NCBI GenBank assembly: GCA_003123965.1
Contig: NNSL01000495.1
Span: 1-5,808 of the forward strand
DNA from: Balneolaceae bacterium SMO_bin1
GTDB lineage: Bacteria > Bacteroidota > Rhodothermia > Balneolales > Balneolaceae
DNA: 5,808 bases
Reading direction: 5' to 3'
The first letter of the stretch is position 1, and each line of letters opens with the position of its first letter. The notes beneath the pieces are model-generated. The model had not been told where the DNA came from, ran no database searches, and saw only the letters and a list, made by a program, of their open reading frames with translations. The position numbers were made by a program, and so were the translations under genes. Positions 1 to 5,808 of this stretch are shown here, in pieces.

Positions 1-1391
1 GAAGCGCGATATTTTCCCCGTTTTTTGCAATTGCGCCAGCCGTAATATGGGCACCGGTCGGGTAATGGGATTCCTCGGCAATGTGGCGCCCAATCCGCTT
101 GAGGCAAACCCGCCGAAAGACACCCAAGGAACTGAGCACGAGCTCAATGAAGATGGGTCGCCCGTAATGTTTATGTTCAAAAACAGTGCGGAATCACACG
201 TCGGCGATTTGCTCTATTTTAAAGTGTATGGCGGTACCATTTCAGCAGGCCAAGATTTGAACAATAGTTCAACCGGTAATACGGTGCGCCTTTCAAGCTT
301 GTATTTAACCAACGGCGAAAAGCGTGAAGAGATATCCGAAATGCATACGGGTGATATCGGGGCGGCCGTGAAACTGAAGGACACGGGGGTAAATGACACA
401 TTGCACGACAAAGAACACCCTGTTGAACTGGAGCCTATAGAATTTCCGCCACCGGTTATACGCACGGCTGTTGAGTTAAAGCACGAAGGTGACGAAGATC
501 GACTGGGCAGTGCCCTGCATCAGCTGCAGCGCGAAGATTTATCCATGAAAGTGGAACACAGCCAGGAACTGCGGCAAGTTATTATTCACGGGCAGGGCGA
601 AGAACACTTGGCGGTGATTAAATATGAACTTGAGAATCGCTTTAACCTTGACGTCGCTTTTGTAACCCCGCGGATTCCGTACCGGGAAACCATCACCAAA
701 TCAGTGCGCACCTCGTACAAGCATAAAAAACAGTCGGGCGGTGCCGGTCAGTTTGCTGAAGTAAATATGCTTATGGAACCGCTGAACGGCAGCATGCCGG
801 AGCACAGCGATCTGAAGGTGCGCGATGAGCAGGTAATTGACCTGGAATGGGGCGGAAAGCTCGTATTCCGAAACTGCATCGTGGGCGGTGTGATTGACAA
901 CCGTTTTATGCCGGCCATTTTAAAGGGCATTATGGAAAAAATGGAGAACGGACCTATGAGTAATTGCCGCGTGCGTGATGTGCGCGTTTCGGTGTTTGAC
1001 GGGGGCATGCATTCAGTTGATTCAAACGATGCGGCTTTTAAAACGGCTGGCCTTATGGCTTTTAAACAAGGCTTTATGGAGGCAGAACCTAAATTAATGG
1101 AGCCTATATATGAAATTGTGGTTACCGTTCCGGCGCGCTACATGGGTGATGTGATGAGTGACATCAGCACTGCGACGAGGCCAAATTTTGGGCATGGATG
1201 CGGAAGGCTCTATCCAAAAAATTAAGGCGCAGGTGCCGCTCGAAGAACTGGATCATTATGCCACGCAGCTCAAATCCATGACGCGCGGAAGTGCCACCTA
1301 CGGCCGAAAATTTGCTCACTACGCCGCGGTTCCGCGCAGCAAACAACAGCAGGTAGTGGATCAAACCCGTGCCCTTGAAGAAACGGGGTGA
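1..1391 (+). CDS. Elongation factor G-like GTPase, C-terminal two thirds, 5'-truncated and frameshifted
   Basis: Translation elongation factor G or a close paralogue, a cytoplasmic ribosome-dependent GTPase. Codons begin at base 2. The visible protein is 462 residues once one frame change is allowed; the family is about 700, so roughly the first 240 residues (P-loop, switches, NKxD) lie off the left edge. The fragment opens with the end of the G domain (FPVFCNCASRNMGTGRV). Domain II follows at about residues 55-125, III at 150-220, IV at 225-360 with the QSGGAGQF motif at 244-251, and V at 360-445 with YMGDVMSDIS, RRGQILGMD and SMTRGSATY. Domain V is split: the first frame stops at 1223-1225, while its continuation runs from 1173 to the stop at 1389-1391. 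Motifs such as YKHKKQSGGAGQF and DGGMHSVDSND differ from the usual EF-G forms and favour a second, EF-G-like copy over the main fusA. It converges on the OstA-like gene, overlapping it by 122 bases. Confidence 0.9.
1169..1178 (+). other. One-base frame lesion in domain V of the EF-G-like gene
   Basis: The frame used from base 2 encodes ...SDIST up to base 1171, and the frame starting at 1173 encodes RRGQILGMDAEGS. Together they give the uninterrupted domain V motif expected of EF-G. Base 1172 (G) is therefore extra. There is no homopolymer and no recognisable +1 slippery codon pair here. The unshifted frame meets a stop about 50 bases later. An assembly or sequencing insertion, or a real inactivating mutation, are both possible. 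Confidence 0.85.
1270..1391. other. Tail-to-tail coding overlap of 122 bases
   Basis: The + strand EF-G-like frame ends at 1391, while the minus-strand OstA-like frame stays open to a stop at 1270-1272. No intergenic spacer and no terminator hairpin is seen between the converging genes. The EF-G-like reading here is the credible one (RSKQQQVVDQ leading to its C-terminus). The minus-strand reading looks like antisense read-through. In another minus frame there is a stop at 1424-1426, so a small indel just upstream would shorten the OstA-like protein and remove the overlap. Confidence 0.7.
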
Positions 1392-3009
1392 TGTTGCTGC
1401 TTTGCACGCTGTCGGCAGGAACGTCAGTAGTATCGGCCGGTGAAGTTTGCAGCGAATCGGGTCTGCCGATATGCTCCAAATACCGCGTCGGAAGTTCAAA
1501 AGGTGGTTCTTCAGGAATAGGTGCAAAACGCCGCTGCATGGGTTCTTTAGGTTCTTGCGGCCGCTGGTCGGGATTCCAGGTGAAGCCATCCAGGCGGCGT
1601 TTGGCAATCTGTTCACTTTCCGGCAGGTAGTTCCCATTGATAAGCTCATTGTTGCCAAGTGATACCAGCTCCACCAGCTGGCCATTTTCGAAATATATTT
1701 CTGTTATCGGTGCGCGCAAATCAAGAGCGCCATCGGGTTGCCCATCTTTTTGGGTAAAACGCAGCAGGTGACTATTGCGAAATACGCGCATAAGGTCAAG
1801 TTGGCCATCTTGGAACTGCGCATTCAGTGTGTCTCCTTTTATCTGGTTCAGCCTGTTTATGGCGGTATCCTGCTGCACTATGAAAGGCTTGGGGTGCGAA
1901 ATTAAACGCCGAATGTCGCCGCCGGCAAGCTTCACCCAAATATACGGTCCGCTAAGCTGAATTTGTTCGTGCCAGGCTTTCGCGTTCGACCACAGCTCAA
2001 ACGTTTGGGCCGCGCTCTCGTACTGGGCGGTATCAGAAACGGAAGAAAAGTCACGCGACCAAATGCGCACGTTCTCGAAAGCTTTTATAGTGTTGGTGGT
2101 ATCGGTGGGCATTCGGTTGCGGAGCGACAAGATTCGTCTTGCCTGAATATGCGTGGTATCGGCCTCTGCCTGGGTCGCAGGTTCTGCGATTAATGTATCG
2201 GAGCGGGCGCTATCGGGCGGGGCTGTTATTGAAGAGTCGGTCGCGATGGGTTGCAGGGTGTCTGACTGGGTGGCAGTAGTATCCTGCCGATAATTTTTGA
2301 GCCAGGCGTTACCTTCAATTAGCCGTCTGCCGGTGGAATCTGCTTCCAGATAATCACCTTTCAGCATGGTTTCATTCTCAGGATCGTTGGCATATACCGA
2401 GCCGTGCAATTCGTAGTATTCGCGCTGACGGTTACTGAACAGGCTGTCGCCTTCAATGTATTGCAGCGAATCACGGAGCTGTACCTGTCCTCGAAAAGTG
2501 GCGCTGTCTGCCTCACGAAAATAAAAACCTGAATTGGCTCGCAGAATGCCTTGCTTGTCTTCCAACCTGATCTCATCCCGAAAATGTGCAACGCGATTCG
2601 AAAAGCGATAATCCACGCTATTGCCAAAAAGAGTGGTACTGTCCGATTCAATGATCACCCGACCGCGCAGTTCGCTAAAATCAATATCAGTATAGTAGGT
2701 GAGTGTATCAGCGAAAATGTTTTCCTGCTGGGTGTCAATCTCAATATTACCAAATGCCCGCACAAGATTCCTGCTGTCAAACTTGTATGCGCTGTCGGCG
2801 TACATATCCATATCTTCGGTTTGCAGGTGCACGTTACCCAAAATTCTCTGCACTGCGGCTCCATCCACGGTTCCCCCCACAATGCTGTCGGCCTCCATAA
2901 CTTGAACTGTAGTTTGGGCTTGTACAAGGGCGGGCAAATGCAAAAAAATCAACACGACGAGCGCGGCGATGGGTTCAATTTTTGGAATGGATGATATGGA
3001 AGGAAGCAT
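1270..3009 (-). CDS. OstA/LptA-like LPS transport protein (OstA-like family)
   Basis: Large periplasmic OstA-like protein of the kind that in Bacteroidota-type bacteria fills the LptA role, carrying lipopolysaccharide from LptC toward the outer-membrane LptD. From the ATG at 3009 it is 579 residues. This ATG lies 4 bases after the lptC stop; an in-frame TTG at 3027 would overlap lptC and add six residues. Residues 1-31 form a signal peptide: a hydrophobic core AALVVLIFLHLPAL, then VQA before QTT. About 35-235 is a run of short beta-strand repeats typical of the OstA fold (ILGNVHLQTEDMDMYADSA, AFGNIEIDT, RGRVIIESDSTTLFG, FRGQVQL, YELHGSVYA). A Thr/Ser/Asp/Ala-rich linker spans about 244-287. 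A second OstA-like stretch (AFENVRIWSRDFSSVSDTA, GDTLNAQF, ITEIYFENGQ) spans 300-465, followed by a Pro/Glu-rich tail. The last ~39 residues, antisense to the EF-G-like gene, are rich in Arg, Cys and Trp, unlike the rest, so the true end may be earlier. The family is clear; the exact role is inferred. Confidence 0.85.
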   Translation of the reverse strand: MLPSISSIPKIEPIAALVVLIFLHLPALVQAQTTVQVMEADSIVGGTVDGAAVQRILGNVHLQTEDMDMYADSAYKFDSRNLVRAFGNIEIDTQQENIFADTLTYYTDIDFSELRGRVIIESDSTTLFGNSVDYRFSNRVAHFRDEIRLEDKQGILRANSGFYFREADSATFRGQVQLRDSLQYIEGDSLFSNRQREYYELHGSVYANDPENETMLKGDYLEADSTGRRLIEGNAWLKNYRQDTTATQSDTLQPIATDSSITAPPDSARSDTLIAEPATQAEADTTHIQARRILSLRNRMPTDTTNTIKAFENVRIWSRDFSSVSDTAQYESAAQTFELWSNAKAWHEQIQLSGPYIWVKLAGGDIRRLISHPKPFIVQQDTAINRLNQIKGDTLNAQFQDGQLDLMRVFRNSHLLRFTQKDGQPDGALDLRAPITEIYFENGQLVELVSLGNNELINGNYLPESEQIAKRRLDGFTWNPDQRPQEPKEPMQRRFAPIPEEPPFELPTRYLEHIGRPDSLQTSPADTTDVPADSVQSSNITPFLQGHGFDPLPAVVCCAEPRRSEQIFGRRWHFRASWI

Positions 3010-3013
3010 ATTT

Positions 3014-3603
3014 CTAATCAAAAACAACCCGGCCAGTTGGCTCTTTTATAGTATAATCACTCAGGTCACTGGTGCCCGAAAATCCCGTTCCGGCAATGCT
3101 GTCAGTAGGCGTAGTAATGATTACAAATTGTGGGGTTGATATTAAATTCGTTTCCTGATCCCACTTTAAATACTCCGATTCCAGGTTTCGCTCTTTTCGC
3201 GTGCGGACGTTCACATCACCGAAAAGCTCAAACTCTGATTGCCGCGCTCGATAAATGGCGCTGTCTGAATTCACCCATGTTTTGATAGCTGCAGTGGAAT
3301 CATAAACCTCAATTGATACCGGTCCGCTGATGCGTGTTTCCTCATTTTCATTCACGTTATATGAAGCGGCATAGCTACCCTGGAGACGCACTTTTTTGCC
3401 CCGTTTTCGATGATTTCCATATCCAGATTCCACGTTTCCGTGGTAGAAAGAAGAGAGTCGGTAAGGGCTTGATTAACTTGTTGAGCTTCTTGTTGATCAA
3501 GATCGCTGCATGAAGAGAGCAGTAAGGTGACCATCAACCCAAAAATAATGGGTTTAACAAACTGGAAAATTTTATGTGGTGCCAAAATAGCGATCACCTG
3601 CAT
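3014..3603 (-). CDS. lptC: LptC-type LPS export periplasmic lipoprotein, split by a -1 frame change
   Basis: LptC, the membrane-anchored periplasmic bridge that receives lipopolysaccharide from the LptBFG transporter and passes it to LptA. Two frames are needed. Frame one, 3603 to 3352, gives the N-terminus: a hydrophobic segment with Lys11 and Lys17, then the lipobox LSSC with Cys32, then a Gln/Asp-rich linker and TETWNLDMEIIENG. Frame two, ending at the stop 3014-3016, gives KKVRLQGSYAASYN, ISGPVSIEVYD, FELFGDVNVRT, ESEYLKWDQ, ISTPQFVIITT and GTGFSGTSDLSDYTI, the usual LptC beta-jellyroll strand series. Joined by a -1 shift at 3391-3397 the product is 196 residues, close to E. coli LptC (191). 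The start may be ATG 3603, or GTG 3597, which sits 6 bases after AGGAG. The 5' end overlaps the end of upp by 32 bases from the ATG, and the stop lies 4 bases before the OstA-like ATG. A homopolymer error would make this an ordinary intact gene. Confidence 0.85.
3391..3397 (-). promoter_or_regulatory. A AAA AAG heptamer at the lptC frame junction (possible -1 frameshift site)
   Basis: Read on the minus strand, the upstream lptC frame has codons GCA AAA AAG, so the heptamer A AAA AAG is in the canonical X XXY YYZ phase. Slipping back one base makes the next codon GTG at 3391-3389, giving ENGAKK followed by VRLQGSYAAS, a seamless LptC sequence. The unshifted frame ends at 3352-3354, about 12 codons on. 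I see no strong downstream hairpin and no purine-rich Shine-Dalgarno-like stimulator at the usual distance upstream, so programmed shifting is not established. A seventh A would repair the gene equally well. Confidence 0.45.
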
Positions 3604-4213
3604 CTCCTAAACCTGGGACAATAAATGCGTCGTCGTTTAACTTTTCGTCGATAGCCGAAGTGATTACCTGCACATCAGGGTGTTTCTGCTGCAGGCGCTG
3701 CAATCCCTCCGGTGCTGAAATTAACGAAATAAAACGCAAATGTTGTGCTCCCTGCTTTTTGAGAAAAGTGAGCGCGTCATCGGCGCTGCCGCCGGTGGCC
3801 AGCATGGGATCGACCACAAGGACCAAGGCGTCTTCAACGCCATCGGGTATATTTGAGTAGTAATCCACCGGCTCATGGGTTTCCTCATCGCGGTACATGC
3901 CCAAATGCCCCACTTTGGCATCAGGTATGAACTGCAGCAGTGCATCGGTGAGGCTTAGCCCGGCACGTAAAATTGGGACTACGAATATTTCCTGGTCAAT
4001 ATCGTAGCCGGTTGTTTCACGGATAGGTGTTTCCACCTCTAATGAGCGAAGAGGGAGCTCTTTAAGCGCGTTATAGGCCAATATGATGGCAATACGTTTT
4101 ATGGCGGCGCGGAAATCAGTCCGAGCCGTGGTTTTATCTCGCAGGATTGTCAGGTCCCGCGAGATAACCGGGTGCTCAATGAGTGTTACTTGCTCAAATG
4201 AATGTGAATCCAT
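3572..4213 (-). CDS. upp: Uracil phosphoribosyltransferase
   Basis: Cytoplasmic pyrimidine-salvage enzyme that converts uracil plus PRPP to UMP and pyrophosphate. It is 213 residues, the normal family size, and complete. Seen in order: an N-terminal LIEHPVISRDLTILRD; VVPILRAGLSLTDALL (79-94) and HLGMYRDEETHEPVDYY (103-119), both typical of this family; the PRPP-binding loop VLVVDPMLATGGSA (131-144); SAPEGLQRL (166-174); and the uracil-site C-terminus IVPGLGDAGDRYFGT (198-212). All key motifs are intact and closely resemble E. coli Upp. The ATG at 4213 follows the symporter stop by 11 bases and has no strong Shine-Dalgarno. The 3' end overlaps the lptC start. It is most likely co-transcribed with both neighbours; the functional link to LPS transport is not apparent. 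Confidence 0.97.
   Translation of the reverse strand: MDSHSFEQVTLIEHPVISRDLTILRDKTTARTDFRAAIKRIAIILAYNALKELPLRSLEVETPIRETTGYDIDQEIFVVPILRAGLSLTDALLQFIPDAKVGHLGMYRDEETHEPVDYYSNIPDGVEDALVLVVDPMLATGGSADDALTFLKKQGAQHLRFISLISAPEGLQRLQQKHPDVQVITSAIDEKLNDDAFIVPGLGDAGDRYFGTT
3604..3608 (-). promoter_or_regulatory. Shine-Dalgarno AGGAG for lptC inside upp
   Basis: AGGAG on the minus strand directly abuts the ATG at 3603-3601, which is too close to serve it. It lies 6 bases before the in-frame GTG at 3597-3595, a normal spacing. This favours GTG 3597 as the real lptC start, two codons shorter. The site lies within the last codons of upp, so the two genes are probably translationally coupled. Most other starts in the window have no clear Shine-Dalgarno, so the weight of this evidence is moderate. 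Confidence 0.4.
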
Positions 4214-4224
4214 TACTCAAAAAA

Positions 4225-5808
4225 TTAGGAGTCTGGAGTATCGTGATCTTTGCTGAAGTATTCTTGGGTGATTTGATATGCTTTGCCTGACAGCATAAAC
4301 AGGGCAATGATGTTAAAGAAGGCCATTAAGCCAAGCATCACATCACCGAAGGCCCAAACCGTAGCGAGCGAAGCGACCGCACCCAGGAAGTGCATGCCCA
4401 CGAATACGAGGCGGTACCAGAATATAGAACTGAAACCGAATAGATATTGTGCGGCGCGGTCACCGTAGTAGCTCCAGCTAATAGATGTTGATACTGCAAA
4501 TAAAAGCACAGCGAAGGTTACTAAATAACCGCCGCCAGGGAATAAGGGAGATAACCCTCGTTCAAAAGCTGCGGAAGTTAACGGTGCGCCATTTTGAACA
4601 ACTCCGCCGTATAGCGTTGTAAGTTCTGTTCCATCTTCGGTGAAGACTTCAGTTGCATTATAGATGCCGTCGTTGTTGGGATCTTCAAGCACAACGCGAC
4701 CGGTAAAACCCTGCGTGTAATCCGAGTCAATAAACATGGTGTCAACGGGGGCTTCGTAATGCAGCATTTCACCATTTTCGGGCGTTCCGTCACTAAAGAA
4801 TATTACCGCTTCATCACCAGCAGCCGCCTGTTCAGAAAGTTCATATGTAAATGAGTCAGTGCGCGGGTCAATTTTGCTTTTATGCTGAGAGTCCCACGAT
4901 CCGGTTGAGATAATAACCAGGCCGGTCATAGTACAGATTACCAGGGTATCGATAAATGGCTCAAGCAGGGCCACAACTCCTTCTCGTACGGGCTCGTCTG
5001 TTTTAGCAGCCGAGTGGGCAATGGGAGCCGAACCCTGACCCGCTTCGTTCGAGAAAATACCACGCTGCACACCATAGCTGAGGGTGAAAATAAGCGTTCC
5101 TGCACCCACTCCGAGAGCGCCGGCCTGGGGGTTAAAAGCATAGCTAACCACCATGGCAAGGGAGGGCAGAATGGCATCGTAATTAATGATCAAAATAATT
5201 AGTGCCCCAAGTACGTAGATAATACCCATAAACGGCACCAGCTTAGAGGTAACTTTACCGATACGCTTGATGCCTCCAAGAATTACAGCTGCTACCACGC
5301 TGGCTGTTATCAGACCAGTAAGCCATAGAGGGATTTGAAAATCAGTCTGCATTACATCGGCTACGGTATTGGCCTGCACGGCATTTCCCGTTAAGAACGC
5401 ACAGATAGCAGCGGAAACAGCAAAAGCAATAGCAAGCCATTTCCAGTTGGAACCGAGTCCGCGTTCAATATAGTACATGGGGCCACCCGAAACGGTGCCA
5501 TCTTCGTTGGTGCTGCGGTACTCTTGTGCGAGCGTTACTTCGGTGTATTTTATTGCCATACCAAAAACTGCGGTAATCCACATCCAGAATAGGGCGCCGG
5601 GTCCGCCGTAGTGAATGGCAAGAGCCACACCGGCAATGTTACCCGTTCCTACAGTTGCAGATAGAGCGGTTGTGAGCGCTTGGAAGTGATTAATATCGCC
5701 TTCATCCTCAGGATCATCATAATAACCGGTAACAACCTTTAATCCGTGGCTAAATTTGCGTATCTGAATGAAGCCCAGCCGAAAGGTAATGTAAAGACCA
5801 AATACCAG
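4225..5808 (-). CDS. Sodium:alanine symporter family (AGCS) protein, N-terminus cut by the window edge
   Basis: Inner-membrane amino acid:cation symporter of the AGCS family, which takes up alanine or glycine with Na+ (or H+). The frame is open to base 5808, giving 527 visible residues and no start, so an internal start near 5628 would be artificial. Hallmarks: the start of the fragment LVFGLYITFRLGFIQIRKF; HFQALTTALSATVGTGNIAG (41-60) and HYGGPGALFWMW (66-77); GGPMYYIERGLG (108-119); and the strongly conserved GVQRGIFSNEAGQGSAPIAH (246-265) followed by LLEPFIDTLVICTM. Further hydrophobic segments lie near 121-141, 161-179, 191-208, 229-252, 281-302, 425-449 and two within 462-507, with the conserved WSYYGDRAAQYLFG. 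Between about 305 and 407 is a hydrophilic, acidic insertion absent from the compact members of the family. The protein ends with a short charged tail (SKDHDTPDS). The family is certain; the exact substrate is not decided by the sequence. Confidence 0.95.
   Translation of the reverse strand: MVFGLYITFRLGFIQIRKFSHGLKVVTGYYDDPEDEGDINHFQALTTALSATVGTGNIAGVALAIHYGGPGALFWMWITAVFGMAIKYTEVTLAQEYRSTNEDGTVSGGPMYYIERGLGSNWKWLAIAFAVSAAICAFLTGNAVQANTVADVMQTDFQIPLWLTGLITASVVAAVILGGIKRIGKVTSKLVPFMGIIYVLGALIILIINYDAILPSLAMVVSYAFNPQAGALGVGAGTLIFTLSYGVQRGIFSNEAGQGSAPIAHSAAKTDEPVREGVVALLEPFIDTLVICTMTGLVIISTGSWDSQHKSKIDPRTDSFTYELSEQAAAGDEAVIFFSDGTPENGEMLHYEAPVDTMFIDSDYTQGFTGRVVLEDPNNDGIYNATEVFTEDGTELTTLYGGVVQNGAPLTSAAFERGLSPLFPGGGYLVTFAVLLFAVSTSISWSYYGDRAAQYLFGFSSIFWYRLVFVGMHFLGAVASLATVWAFGDVMLGLMAFFNIIALFMLSGKAYQITQEYFSKDHDTPDS
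4591..4896 (-). other. About 100-residue extramembrane insertion in the AGCS symporter
   Basis: In compact AGCS proteins the helix ending near VIISTGSW is followed within a short loop by the GAPLTSAAF segment. Here about 100 residues intervene, rich in Asp, Glu, Thr and Gly, with no hydrophobic helix, and including EDPNNDGIYNATEVFTEDG, which has the look of an acidic loop. The reading frame and base composition continue smoothly, so it is not an obvious recent insertion. It would form a soluble domain on one membrane face, probably the periplasmic one; function unknown. Confidence 0.6.

Noticed and set aside
1169..1178. Programmed +1 frameshift in the EF-G-like gene
   Set aside because: The ACT G CGA context has no re-pairing option for the P-site tRNA, no nearby in-frame stop of the prfB type and no Shine-Dalgarno stimulator.
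1158..1391. Separate 77-residue + strand gene
   Set aside because: Its sequence (RRGQILGMDAEGS through the SMTRGSATY motif) is the rest of EF-G domain V, so it belongs to the frameshifted upstream gene.
1164..1685. 173-residue minus-strand open frame
   Set aside because: It shadows the OstA-like and EF-G-like genes in another frame, shows no domain motif and lacks the composition of its neighbours.
2551..2994. 147-residue + strand open frame antisense to the OstA-like gene
   Set aside because: It lies wholly opposite the conserved OstA repeats, with no recognisable motif or ribosome binding site; antisense shadow.
3014..3433. Independent 139-residue minus-strand gene starting at an ATG at 3433
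   Set aside because: The first residues from that ATG (MESGYGNHRKR) are an out-of-frame reading of lptC; the real homology starts at KKVRLQG and continues the upstream lptC frame.
4214..4224. Terminator between the symporter and upp because of a T-rich run
   Set aside because: Only an 11-base gap with a short T run and no hairpin before it; more consistent with a continuous operon.

Overview
The window is compactly coding. One gene lies on the + strand, an elongation factor G-like GTPase cut by the left edge. Converging on it is a minus-strand run of four closely packed genes. In their transcription order, right to left, these are a sodium:alanine (AGCS-family) symporter cut by the right edge, uracil phosphoribosyltransferase (upp), an LptC-type lipoprotein and a large OstA/LptA-like protein. 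No RNA genes, mobile elements, CRISPR arrays or gene-free stretches over 300 bases are visible.

The organism is a diderm (LPS-exporting) bacterium. A long OstA-like protein directly after a lipobox-bearing LptC, poor Shine-Dalgarno use at most starts, and mixed base composition all point to the Bacteroidota and relatives, perhaps Balneolota/Rhodothermota. That placement comes from general family knowledge and is only moderately certain.

Layout: 1-1391 (+) holds domains II-V of the EF-G-like protein, broken by a one-base shift near 1172. 1270-3009 (-) is the OstA-like protein, whose last ~39 codons run antisense into the EF-G-like gene. 3014-3603 (-) is lptC, readable only with a -1 frame change that falls exactly on an A AAA AAG heptamer. 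3572-4213 (-) is upp. 4225-5808 (-) is the AGCS symporter, with a ~100-residue hydrophilic insertion between membrane segments.

The gaps and overlaps (11 bases, 32-base overlap, 4 bases) make the minus-strand genes a likely operon. LptC and the OstA-like protein would act together in moving lipopolysaccharide across the periplasm. Upp salvages uracil and the symporter imports a small amino acid, so these two are probably operon companions rather than parts of the same pathway.

The most interesting point is the lptC frame change. It matches the classical bacterial -1 frameshift heptamer, but a one-base homopolymer error is an equally good or better explanation, because the neighbouring EF-G-like gene also carries a frame lesion with no programmed-site signature. 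I see no convincing new multi-gene system.
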